Shown here one piece after another: positions 34,940-42,565 of a stretch of 56,296 nucleotides of DNA; the stretch's first letter is position 1; the number at the start of each line of letters is the position of its first letter. The notes beneath the pieces are model-generated. The model saw only the letters and a list, made by a program, of their open reading frames with translations, was not told the DNA's origin and did not search any database. This DNA comes from Pseudomonadota bacterium (lineage in GTDB: Bacteria > Desulfobacterota > Anaeroferrophillalia > Anaeroferrophillales > Tharpellaceae), in the NCBI GenBank assembly GCA_030641485.1, contig DAOWHJ010000038.1, positions 1 through 56,296 of the forward strand, given 5' to 3'. The position numbers and the translations under genes were made by a program.

Positions 34940-35234
34940 AGTTTGCTACATCAAAAACCGGTTTCAGATTTAGGGGAATCTTGAAAAATTAGAACTTTCA
35001 CCCTGAAGAGCAATTTTTCAAGTTACCCTTTAGGTGATTTAAGTTGGCTGATCACTATTAATCCGACTGTACCCCTACTTTAATGAATCGCAAAAAATAT
35101 GTAAATCGGTAATCGCTGTAAATCCCTGTAGGCAACCGACATAAAGATCTTTAGGTTATTCACCTACAGAGCCCAGCCAGCTGAATCGCAGCCATCTCCT
35201 CTTGGTGGCTTCACAAAAAGTAACGGGATGGCTC
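34940..35234. promoter_or_regulatory. Divergent region livG/pabB with two inverted repeats
   Basis: CTTGAAAAATT (34980-34990) and AATTTTTCAAG (35012-35022) are perfect 11-bp inverted arms 40 bp upstream of livG. CTGTAGG (35126-35132) and CCTACAG (35163-35169) form a second pair, with AACC/GGTT inside. Either may be an operator or a leader hairpin for livG. I find no convincing sigma-70 promoter for livG and no coding sequence. Confidence 0.45.
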
Positions 35235-35263
35235 TTGACCTACACCGGACTTTCGTTTAGTAT
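35235..35263 (+). promoter_or_regulatory. pabB promoter giving a leaderless or near-leaderless mRNA
   Basis: TTGACC (35235-35240) and TAGTAT (35258-35263) with an exact 17-nt spacer. Transcription should begin at about 35270-35272, which is the ATG of pabB itself (35272). No Shine-Dalgarno is present or would fit. Confidence 0.65.
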
Positions 35264-35271
35264 GCGGCGCC

Positions 35272-36720
35272 ATGTTATTAATTGAAACCATAGAGAACCC
35301 ACCATCAGCAGTGGCTCTGTTTCGCAAACTTGCGGAAAAACCGACACCGGCTTGGCTCGATGCAAATGTTGACGCCAAGAACTTGGGACGTTTCTCATTT
35401 CTGGCGGCTGACCCTTTCTTGAAGGTCACCGCTCATGGATTAAAAATAACTGAGGAAAATTGCATAAATGGCAAGAGAGAGGAGATTGAGAGCCCGTTTT
35501 TTCCGTACCTTGAGCAACTTCAAAAACGACTTTTCCGCCCTAAGGAGAGTGACTTTTTACCATTTGAAAGCGGTCTGATTGGATATTTAGGCTATGAGCT
35601 CGGGCATCAGGTTGAAAATTTTTCCCAAACAACCAAGAATGACCTTATGATGCCAGATGCCTTCTTCGGCGCTTACGATGCCGTGATTGCAATTGATCAT
35701 CAAACTGATACGACCTGGATTTTAGCTAGTGGTCTACCTGAAAAAAGCGGCACTACGGCCGCCCGCAACCGCGCCCAGCAACGCCTGAATGAACTACGAG
35801 AAGTTGTCGCTGCCGCCCGGCAATTTCACACTAGGCCTGCAACTCCAGCAAAAAAGCTGAGCAGGCAAAAAAACAGTGGGACCGAAAGTACTATCGCAAA
35901 CAGTCTGCAAGCAAATTTCAGCTATGCTGAATATAAATCAGCTATCACCAAGATCCTTGACTATATCGCCGCTGGAGACATCTACCAAGTCAACCTTTCA
36001 CAACGTTTTACCACCCCATTCTCGGGCAACAGTCGTGAGTTTTACCTCCATTTCCGCGACCTAAGCCCCGCCCCCTTCGGGGCCTACATTGAGACCGGGA
36101 AGCACTCCATCATGAGTAATTCACCGGAACGCTACTTGCTCATCAAGAAGAATTATATTGAAACCCGCCCGATCAAAGGCACGCGGCCACGCGGCCAAAC
36201 CTCGGAAGAGGATATAAAACTCGGCCAGGAACTTTTGGCCAGCCCCAAGGACCGGGCTGAACATATAATGATTGTTGATCTGGAAAGAAATGATTTAGGC
36301 CGGGTTGCCGATTATGGCACAGTCCATGTTTCTGAGATGCAAATCCTTGAAAGCTATGCCAATGTCCACCATATGGTTTCAACCGTGGCCGGAAAGATTC
36401 GCCAAGGAATGAGCAGCAGTGACTGTCTGCGCAACTCTTTTCCGGGCGGCTCCATTACCGGAGCCCCGAAACTACGGGCAATGGAGATCATTGACGAAAT
36501 CGAACCCTCTTGCCGCGGCGTCTACACCGGCTCAATCGGCTATTTTGACTTTTCCGGTGATCTTGATTTTAATATCGCCATCAGAACCGCTATCGCCTAC
36601 GCCGATAAGCTCTACTTTCAGGTTGGCGGTGGCATCGTTGCCGACTCCGACCCCGACGATGAATATCTTGAGACCCACACTAAAGCCGCCTCCTTCCGCA
36701 AAGCCTTGATGACATCATGA
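35272..36720 (+). CDS. pabB: Aminodeoxychorismate synthase component I (PabB)
   Basis: 482 residues. Chorismate-binding core with RPIKGTRPRG, IMIVDLERNDLGRV, SFPGGSITGAPKLRAMEII and YTGSIGYF. The Lys in PIKGT is the residue found in PabB, where anthranilate synthase has Ala, so this makes 4-amino-4-deoxychorismate for folate. The N-terminal glutamine-amidotransferase-interacting domain is complete (FSFLAADPFL). No pabA or pabC is in the window. It has its own promoter and ends tail to tail with the thioredoxin-like gene, the two stops sharing TCATGA. Confidence 0.93.
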   Translation: MLLIETIENPPSAVALFRKLAEKPTPAWLDANVDAKNLGRFSFLAADPFLKVTAHGLKITEENCINGKREEIESPFFPYLEQLQKRLFRPKESDFLPFESGLIGYLGYELGHQVENFSQTTKNDLMMPDAFFGAYDAVIAIDHQTDTTWILASGLPEKSGTTAARNRAQQRLNELREVVAAARQFHTRPATPAKKLSRQKNSGTESTIANSLQANFSYAEYKSAITKILDYIAAGDIYQVNLSQRFTTPFSGNSREFYLHFRDLSPAPFGAYIETGKHSIMSNSPERYLLIKKNYIETRPIKGTRPRGQTSEEDIKLGQELLASPKDRAEHIMIVDLERNDLGRVADYGTVHVSEMQILESYANVHHMVSTVAGKIRQGMSSSDCLRNSFPGGSITGAPKLRAMEIIDEIEPSCRGVYTGSIGYFDFSGDLDFNIAIRTAIAYADKLYFQVGGGIVADSDPDDEYLETHTKAASFRKALMTS

Positions 36721-37275
36721 GGTCGGTGTAAGTTCCGCTCGGATTATCTGCAAAAGATCCTTGGCTGACGGCAAGGGACCGTAATACTCATAGAGAACCT
36801 TCGCTCCAGCCGGAGTCATCCTCAAGATAAAGGTTGCCGGTATATTCTTCACTTTGACTTTTTCAGCTCGAGGGTCGGCAAAAAGTGGGTAGGGAATGGC
36901 GTAACGCTTTTTATAATATTCAACCTCCAAAAAGTCCTCCCCATAACCTAAGCCAATAAATTTAACCTTGTGAAAAAATCCTTCTTTTTTAACAGTTTTG
37001 TAGAGCTTATTTAAATCATCAGTCAAACCCTGACAGTGCGGACATCTGGTTTGAAAGACATTCGCCACCAAGATTTCAGTTTTAATCTCAGTCAAGAAAA
37101 ACATCCGTCTTGGTTTAAAAAAACCAAGATATGAGGCCATGCGATAGTCACTCGGTATGGTTAAAGATATTGGCCGTACCAGCTCGCGAGTTTTATGTGA
37201 AGTGGCGCAAGAGAGTAATAATAAAGCGATACCCACCGCGACCAACAATGAACCAGACAACCGCCTATAACTCAC
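36715..37275 (-). CDS. Thioredoxin-like (TlpA-type) lipoprotein
   Basis: 187 residues from GTG 37275 with GAGGGGGG upstream; a longer frame (to 37299) adds a poor N-terminus. Lipobox LLSC (Cys23) after a hydrophobic stretch indicates a lipoprotein. The thioredoxin fold has CPHC as redox site, followed by GYGEDFLEVEYYKKRYAIPYPLFADP and IPATFILRMTPAG (the cis-Pro loop). It should reduce or oxidise thiols outside the cytoplasm, but no client is adjacent. Confidence 0.85.
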   Translation of the reverse strand: MSYRRLSGSLLVAVGIALLLLSCATSHKTRELVRPISLTIPSDYRMASYLGFFKPRRMFFLTEIKTEILVANVFQTRCPHCQGLTDDLNKLYKTVKKEGFFHKVKFIGLGYGEDFLEVEYYKKRYAIPYPLFADPRAEKVKVKNIPATFILRMTPAGAKVLYEYYGPLPSAKDLLQIIRAELTPTS

Positions 37276-37373
37276 AAATCCACCCCCCTCAAATTGCATA
37301 AACAGATTCCATCCTGCTACACCGCATCACCATATTTGTCAAGTCTTGGGCCGAGTAGGTTAAATTTTCACGG

Positions 37374-37400
37374 TTGACAACCTGGCAACGTTAATATAGT
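37374..37400 (+). promoter_or_regulatory. Promoter-like site ahead of the KS/CLF-cob operon
   Basis: A perfect TTGACA (37374-37379) precedes TATAGT (37395-37400) at 15 nt; TAGTTG at 17 nt is the alternative -10. The next plus-strand gene is the ketosynthase at 37513, with repeat C copy 2 in between. I looked for a cobalamin riboswitch here and did not see one. Confidence 0.5.
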
Positions 37401-37431
37401 TGTTTAGTTGTCGTAACTATTCCGCTAACCC

Positions 37432-37494
37432 GCATAAACCGGGTACACAATCCCGATTTCCTTAGGTAAATTAGGTTATGTCCCCAGTTTATGC
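37432..37494. repeat. Short inverted-repeat element, family C copy 2
   Basis: 63 bp, ends GCATAAACCGGG and CCCAGTTTATGC (inverted, one mismatch), interior ATCCCGATTTCC...AATTAGGTTATGTC. The copy is inserted between the promoter and the ketosynthase start, so it is transcribed as part of the leader and would fold as a stem near the ribosome site. Confidence 0.72.
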
Positions 37495-37512
37495 TGAGAC
37501 TAAGATCTATTG

Positions 37513-38742
37513 ATGAAGCAAAGACAAAAAAGATGGGTTCCGATTACCGGAATCGGCGCACTCAGCTGCTTGGGACTCGATTTCGGAAGTACATACGCGG
37601 CCCTATTTAAAGAGCGTCAGCTGCCAACTTTGCCGCGCCGTTTCAAACTTGGACATAAGATCAGTTATCCGGTTTTTGAGCTCCCACCTTCAAAACTTGA
37701 CTTAAGTGACCCGCGAGAGCCCTGGCTGCGCACCAGCCGGATGGCAATAGCTGCGGCGACGGAGGCCCTGACTGATGCGGGTTGGAACGATCTCTCTGAA
37801 CTGAAGCACCTGAAAGTCGGAGTCTGCATCGGAACAACGGTTGGCGGGAGCATGAATGACGAAAAATTTTACCGAGATTTCCGCGACCAGAAAACCCCCG
37901 ACATGCAACCGATCAATCGCTATCTCAATAGTAATCCAGCTGAGGTCCTCGCCAGAGTTTTTTCACTGTGCGGCCCTAGGCTGACGGTGGTTAATGCCTG
38001 TTCATCGGGTACTGATGCAATCTCTATCGGAGCTGAGTGGATAAAATCAGGTCTTTGTGATCTAGTATTGGCCGGCGGCAGTGATGAACTCTGCCGCGTC
38101 ACCTGTAACGGCTTTATCTCGCTAATGATCAGCGATCCACAACCCTGTCGCCCTTTTGATCAAAGTCGCAACGGACTTAACCTCGGTGAAGGGGCGGCAA
38201 TGTTAGTCTTAGAATCAGAAAAACTTTTACAGCAACGCCAAGTCTCGGGTACCAACCCGAGATCAGCACCACCCCGGGCTTTCATCGCGGGCTCAGGCTC
38301 ATCCTGTGATGCCTGGCACCTAACCGCTCCGCACCCTGAGGGGCGGGGGTTACGCAGAGCTTTAGAGCTGGCCTTAGATGATGCCAAGATAGAACCTGAG
38401 AAGATCACCTTTATCAACGCTCACGGCACGGCAACCAACAACAACGACTTAACCGAAGGCAAAGTTCTCAAAGAACTTTTTCCAAAGACCCCATTCTTTT
38501 CAACAAAAGGTCATACTGGGCACACATTAGGTGCTGCCGGAGCTCTTGAGGCCGCATTCACGATTGCGATGCTCCAAGAGCAAAAAATCCCACAAAGTTC
38601 AGGGTTTGCACAAATCGATCCGCAAATAGACCATGCTCCAACCAAATCCCCGCAAACAATTAACGGAACTTTCGCTTTGAGCCAATCACTGGCTTTTGGC
38701 GGCAATAATTCGGCCCTGCTAATCAGCCTTGGTGAAGATTAG
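37513..38742 (+). CDS. Beta-ketoacyl synthase, KS subunit of a KS/CLF-like pair
   Basis: 409 residues from ATG 37513 (TTG 37510 is an alternative). The catalytic triad is intact: C163 in NACSSGTDA, H304 in NAHGTAT, H337 in KGHTGH. The following gene encodes a ketosynthase-like protein without these residues, the arrangement of type II polyketide KS/CLF heterodimers and of aryl polyene ketosynthase pairs. It is a good candidate for chain elongation with the ACP, reductase and dehydratase at 4-14 kb. Ribosome site weak. Confidence 0.9.
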   Translation: MKQRQKRWVPITGIGALSCLGLDFGSTYAALFKERQLPTLPRRFKLGHKISYPVFELPPSKLDLSDPREPWLRTSRMAIAAATEALTDAGWNDLSELKHLKVGVCIGTTVGGSMNDEKFYRDFRDQKTPDMQPINRYLNSNPAEVLARVFSLCGPRLTVVNACSSGTDAISIGAEWIKSGLCDLVLAGGSDELCRVTCNGFISLMISDPQPCRPFDQSRNGLNLGEGAAMLVLESEKLLQQRQVSGTNPRSAPPRAFIAGSGSSCDAWHLTAPHPEGRGLRRALELALDDAKIEPEKITFINAHGTATNNNDLTEGKVLKELFPKTPFFSTKGHTGHTLGAAGALEAAFTIAMLQEQKIPQSSGFAQIDPQIDHAPTKSPQTINGTFALSQSLAFGGNNSALLISLGED

Positions 38743-38743
38743 A

Positions 38744-39811
38744 ATGATCCCTTTGGCAATTAACGGTATAGGTCCGGTGGGCGCTTTCGGGGCCGGCATG
38801 GAGAAATGGCACTCTGCCCTCAATGGGAACATAGACGTTACGCCGGAGACCACCATCATCAAAACCCGGGATGGTGTTTATAATCTGCCGATTTTTCGGG
38901 CCTCCAGCAAGTCGCTGGCAAACTTTGTCAAGAGCCGGAAACTACGCCGCCTTGACAATTTTTCCCGTCTTGCCCTCCTCGGCGCAGCCCTCGCCGCTGA
39001 AGATGCTGAACCAACTATTATGGGCCCGCGCACTGGCCTGATTGTTGCCAGTGCCCACGGGGCGACTGCCACTACTTTCGCTTTCCTTGATTCAGTCATT
39101 AACGATGGTGATGCTCTCGCCTCACCAACCCTCTTCTCTAATTCAGTTCACAACGCCGCCGCATCCCATATTGCTGAACACTTCCAGATTACCGGACCGA
39201 ATTTAAGCCTAACTCAAGGGGCTGACTCTTTGGCAATGGCCCTTTTAACTGCCGCCCAGTGGCTTGAAAGTAACCGAATTGATACAATTTTATGCGGGAT
39301 TGTCGATTGTTATTGTGATGTTTTAGGCTACTGCTGGCAAAGCTACCAACAACAGTGCAACCCTGAAAACCCACCTCGCACTTACGGCCCCGGAGAGGGT
39401 AGCCTCTTTTTTCAACTCAGCCGAGCCGAAGCAAACGCTGCCAAACCAAAATATGGTTATCTCAACAAAATTGCACTAAATATCGCCGCCCCACCCACAA
39501 CTGAGTCCTTAATCTACAGCCGAACAGGCTCAGACACTAAACCACGAAGTACAGACTCAAAATCAGTTCCAGAAGCATACAAAAACCGGCTCCAAATAGA
39601 GACTACAACAATTTGCGGCGACCTACCAATCCCCGCAAGCTTTGACCTTGCGGCAGCGGCAATAATACTTTACGACAGGGGCACCTATAACCAGAAAAAA
39701 ACCCTGACAACGCCACCATTTACAGGTTCCACGATCTGCTGCTGGCAGCCGCAAAACCACCGAAAACCGTTGACAGGAAACTGTTATTGGATTACGAATC
39801 AATATGATTAA
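38744..39811 (+). CDS. Chain-length-factor-like ketosynthase homologue, catalytically dead
   Basis: 355 residues from ATG 38744, one base after the KS stop, with GGTGA eight bases upstream; TTG at 38729 is less likely. Aligning GPNLSLTQGADSLAMA with the KS active site without gaps puts Ala where the catalytic Cys should be, with a Gln two residues before it. The NAHGT and KxHxGH histidine motifs are also absent, and the C-terminal half is short and Thr/Pro-rich. It therefore should pair with the KS to set chain length. The stop overlaps the start of cobU by 8 nt. Confidence 0.82.
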   Translation: MIPLAINGIGPVGAFGAGMEKWHSALNGNIDVTPETTIIKTRDGVYNLPIFRASSKSLANFVKSRKLRRLDNFSRLALLGAALAAEDAEPTIMGPRTGLIVASAHGATATTFAFLDSVINDGDALASPTLFSNSVHNAAASHIAEHFQITGPNLSLTQGADSLAMALLTAAQWLESNRIDTILCGIVDCYCDVLGYCWQSYQQQCNPENPPRTYGPGEGSLFFQLSRAEANAAKPKYGYLNKIALNIAAPPTTESLIYSRTGSDTKPRSTDSKSVPEAYKNRLQIETTTICGDLPIPASFDLAAAAIILYDRGTYNQKKTLTTPPFTGSTICCWQPQNHRKPLTGNCYWITNQYD

Positions 39812-40355
39812 GAGCCAAATAGTAACAGAAGAGATAATTTCATCCGTCTTAATCGGCGGAGGGGTCAGAAGCGGGAAAAGCAGCTTCGCCCAAACTATGG
39901 CCGAAGAGATGCCGGGTCGCCGGGCTTATCTGGCCACAGCTCAGGCCCTTGACCATGAGATGGAACAACGGATCGCCAAACACCAAGCTGATCGCGGTGA
40001 AAAATGGCACCAGACCATCGAAGAACCCTTGGAATTAACCGCCATATTAAAACAAGCAAGTTCCGAATTCGATGTTATTCTGGTTGATTGTTTAACCCTG
40101 TGGATCTCTAACCTTATGGGCCGCAACGACAGCGACCAGGAGATCATCGCGACCCTCGATCAACTTACTGACTGTTTGAATCAACTTCCGGCAAGTATCA
40201 TCCTGGTAACCAATGAAGTCGGTTTGGGGCTGGTGCCGGAACACCCCTTAGGCCGCCGCTTTCGCGACCTCTCAGGCTTCGCAAACCAACGTCTAGCTCA
40301 GGCCTGCCAGGAAGTTTACTTCACAGTCTGGGGCCTGCCGCAAAAACTAAAATAA
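39804..40355 (+). CDS. cobU: Adenosylcobinamide kinase / guanylyltransferase CobU
   Basis: 183 residues. P-loop GGGVRSGKSSFAQ, then RIAKHQADRGEKWHQTIEEPLEL and ILVDCLTLWISNLM, matching CobU along its length. It phosphorylates and guanylylates adenosylcobinamide in nucleotide-loop assembly. ATG 39804 overlaps the CLF stop by 8 nt (ATGATTAA), so a polyketide-type gene and a cobalamin gene are translationally coupled. cobS follows 4 bp later. Confidence 0.95.
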   Translation: MIKSQIVTEEIISSVLIGGGVRSGKSSFAQTMAEEMPGRRAYLATAQALDHEMEQRIAKHQADRGEKWHQTIEEPLELTAILKQASSEFDVILVDCLTLWISNLMGRNDSDQEIIATLDQLTDCLNQLPASIILVTNEVGLGLVPEHPLGRRFRDLSGFANQRLAQACQEVYFTVWGLPQKLK

Positions 40356-40359
40356 CCAC

Positions 40360-41112
40360 ATGACAACACTAATAACCCAAATCCGCTTAGCCCTCTCTTT
40401 TCTTACCACTTTACCCGCCGGCTCTTTCAGCACTGAGGTTCCCGAAGAGACTTTAGGTAAAACCCAAGCCTGGTTCCCCTTGGTGGGGCTGCTACAGGGT
40501 CTCATCCTGCTCGCAGGCGGACTCTTTTTCCAGATTTTTCTCACACCGGCAATTACAGCGGCCTTAATCCTACTGCTTCATTTTCTCCTTACGGGCGGTT
40601 TTCATCTCGACGGAATTGCCGATACTGCCGATGGCCTGATGAGCGGTAAAGTTGATACTGAAAAAATATTTGCGATCATGAAAGACAGTTTATTGGGCAG
40701 TATGGGAGCAACCGCACTGATCCTTTTGCTCCTACTTAAATTTAGCGCTCTCCTCGTGATTATCAAAGAGACCCCTTTAGCTTTAGCCCTCTTCCCAATC
40801 TTTGGCCGTTACGCGATTGTTCAGCTTACATTCAGCGCCAATTATGCTCGTTCAGAAGGCGGCTTGGGTGCTATATTCACCAACCACTGCGGCCAACGTG
40901 AACTACTTATTGCCGCCGCGACAAGTTTAATTGCCGGGCTCATTTTTGCCGGTTTTGCTGGTTTGTTAAGTTTTTTTGCCGTAGTTATCTATTTAATATT
41001 TATCCGCTCCGCCGCCCAACGCAAACTCAATGGTGTAACTGGCGACATTTTAGGCTTTGCCTGTGAAAGCAGTGAAGCCTTAGCCCTGATCATGCTCGTT
41101 GCCACCGCATAA
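40360..41112 (+). CDS. cobS: Cobalamin 5'-phosphate synthase CobS
   Basis: 250 residues, multi-pass membrane protein. FHLDGIADTADGLMSG is the CobS signature with the Asp residues that bind metal and phosphate. It joins AdoGDP-cobinamide and alpha-ribazole phosphate at the inner membrane. It is placed between cobU and a CobC-like phosphatase, the usual order. Confidence 0.95.
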   Translation: MTTLITQIRLALSFLTTLPAGSFSTEVPEETLGKTQAWFPLVGLLQGLILLAGGLFFQIFLTPAITAALILLLHFLLTGGFHLDGIADTADGLMSGKVDTEKIFAIMKDSLLGSMGATALILLLLLKFSALLVIIKETPLALALFPIFGRYAIVQLTFSANYARSEGGLGAIFTNHCGQRELLIAAATSLIAGLIFAGFAGLLSFFAVVIYLIFIRSAAQRKLNGVTGDILGFACESSEALALIMLVATA

Positions 41113-41133
41113 CCTACAAAAAATGAGATAAGA

Positions 41134-41754
41134 ATGGAGAACCGTTTTACAACTTTATATCTTTTGCGCCATGGAGAAACCGTCAATACTTTAGATGGTC
41201 CCTTACGCTACAACGGCCACTTTGATGTTGACATAACGGCAAAAGCCCGGGCCCAGATGGTTCAGCGGGGACTTGAATTTGCAGCGCTTGAGATCTCGGC
41301 AGTCTACGCCAGCGACCTTAAACGCTGTCGTATAGGTGGCGAAATTATTGCTAAAAAAACCGGCTGTTCACTGACTTTAAGCGAAAATCTTAGAGAGATG
41401 AAAATGGGTGATTGGGAAGGTTTGACTCTGGCTGAAGTTAGCAAACGTTTTCCCGAACAGGTAGAACAAAAATTTGCCGATTTCATCAACTACCGTATCC
41501 CTGGCAGTGAAACTATCAAAGAGGTCGAAGAACGTATCTATCCCGAATTCGACAGAATCATCGCCCAACATTGCGGAGAAACTATTGTCATAGTCGCTCA
41601 TGGTGGGGTTAATCTGCTCTTTATCGCAAAAATCTTGGGCTTACTAAGTTCAGACATTTTCAATTTAAGCCAGAATTTTGGTTGCATAAATAAAATCCTG
41701 ATCGGAGATGATTTCAACAAAATAGAGATGCTGAACAGCTCCGGTCTCCATTAA
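41134..41754 (+). CDS. cobC: Histidine phosphatase, CobC-like alpha-ribazole phosphatase
   Basis: 206 residues, histidine phosphatase superfamily. LLRHGET near the N-terminus carries the phospho-acceptor His; IVAHGGVN carries the second. The position after cobS supports removal of the 5'-phosphate from alpha-ribazole or cobalamin phosphate, although phosphoglycerate-mutase-like relatives share these motifs. GAGATAAGA precedes the ATG. Confidence 0.85.
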   Translation: MENRFTTLYLLRHGETVNTLDGPLRYNGHFDVDITAKARAQMVQRGLEFAALEISAVYASDLKRCRIGGEIIAKKTGCSLTLSENLREMKMGDWEGLTLAEVSKRFPEQVEQKFADFINYRIPGSETIKEVEERIYPEFDRIIAQHCGETIVIVAHGGVNLLFIAKILGLLSSDIFNLSQNFGCINKILIGDDFNKIEMLNSSGLH

Positions 41755-41785
41755 GCATTTTGCGTATCAACCAAGGAACAAAAAA

Positions 41786-42526
41786 ATGACCTGCATGCAG
41801 AATGATTACCGCCAACAACGCCGCAAACTCAACCGAAAACTGTTTTTTTCTATTGCGCTCTTACTGTCAGGAACTCTTCTGCTGTTTTCCGCTTGTAGCA
41901 CCAACCCGGAAAAGCCCGCAACCGATTTAGAACTGCCTGGAAAAGCAACAGAAACTAGGCCAGCTCTAAAAAAACTTGAGCTTGGATTCTACCAGCAAGG
42001 TATTGCTTCATGGTATGGCCATCCTTTCCATGGCCAAGCGACTGCCAGCGGTGAAACTTACGATATGCACGGTCCGACAGCGGCCCATAAAAGGCTTCCT
42101 TTAGGGACTAAAGTGCTGGTAACCAACCTCGAAAATCAGCGACAGATTGAGGTGACCATTAACGACCGCGGCCCCTTTGTCAAAAATCGTATTATTGACC
42201 TCTCCAAAAGTGGTGCTCAAGAGCTGAAGATAATAAAAAACGGCACCGCCATGGTCCGACTTGACATCACCGAACTCCCGGAGAGTATCTCAATCTCCGA
42301 AAACCACCCTTTTGCCATCCAGTTCGGAGCCTTTACAAATAAGAAACAAGCATTAAATTTGCAAAAAAAGATTGCGCCCAAAAACAGTGCGATTTTCATC
42401 GATAAGGTTCAACGCAGCACTGGTGTTATTTACCGGGTCCGCCTCGGCTGGTTTAACAGCCGGGATGCAGCTCACAATGAGGCTCGTCGCCTCGGTTTTC
42501 GTAACGCCCATATTTTTCGCCGCTGA
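41786..42526 (+). CDS. rlpA: RlpA-like septal lytic transglycosylase lipoprotein with SPOR domain
   Basis: 246 residues. Lipobox FSAC (Cys37) after a hydrophobic segment; double-psi beta-barrel (~75-165) with GIASWYGHPFHGQATASGE, HKRLPLGTKVLVTNL and INDRGPFVKNRIIDLS; C-terminal SPOR domain (~172-244, FAIQFGAFTNKKQAL). It cleaves glycan strands lacking stem peptides and is recruited to septa by SPOR. It is inserted between cobalamin genes with no obvious functional link. AAGGAACAAAAAA precedes ATG. Confidence 0.93.
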   Translation: MTCMQNDYRQQRRKLNRKLFFSIALLLSGTLLLFSACSTNPEKPATDLELPGKATETRPALKKLELGFYQQGIASWYGHPFHGQATASGETYDMHGPTAAHKRLPLGTKVLVTNLENQRQIEVTINDRGPFVKNRIIDLSKSGAQELKIIKNGTAMVRLDITELPESISISENHPFAIQFGAFTNKKQALNLQKKIAPKNSAIFIDKVQRSTGVIYRVRLGWFNSRDAAHNEARRLGFRNAHIFRR

Positions 42527-42565
42527 CAACAAAAGCTGAACACTTACTAAATAAAAGGCAACAAA

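Noticed and set aside
37300..37512. Cobalamin riboswitch ahead of the KS/CLF-cob operon
   Set aside because: No B12-box or matching stem organisation is visible; the region holds a promoter-like site and repeat C instead.
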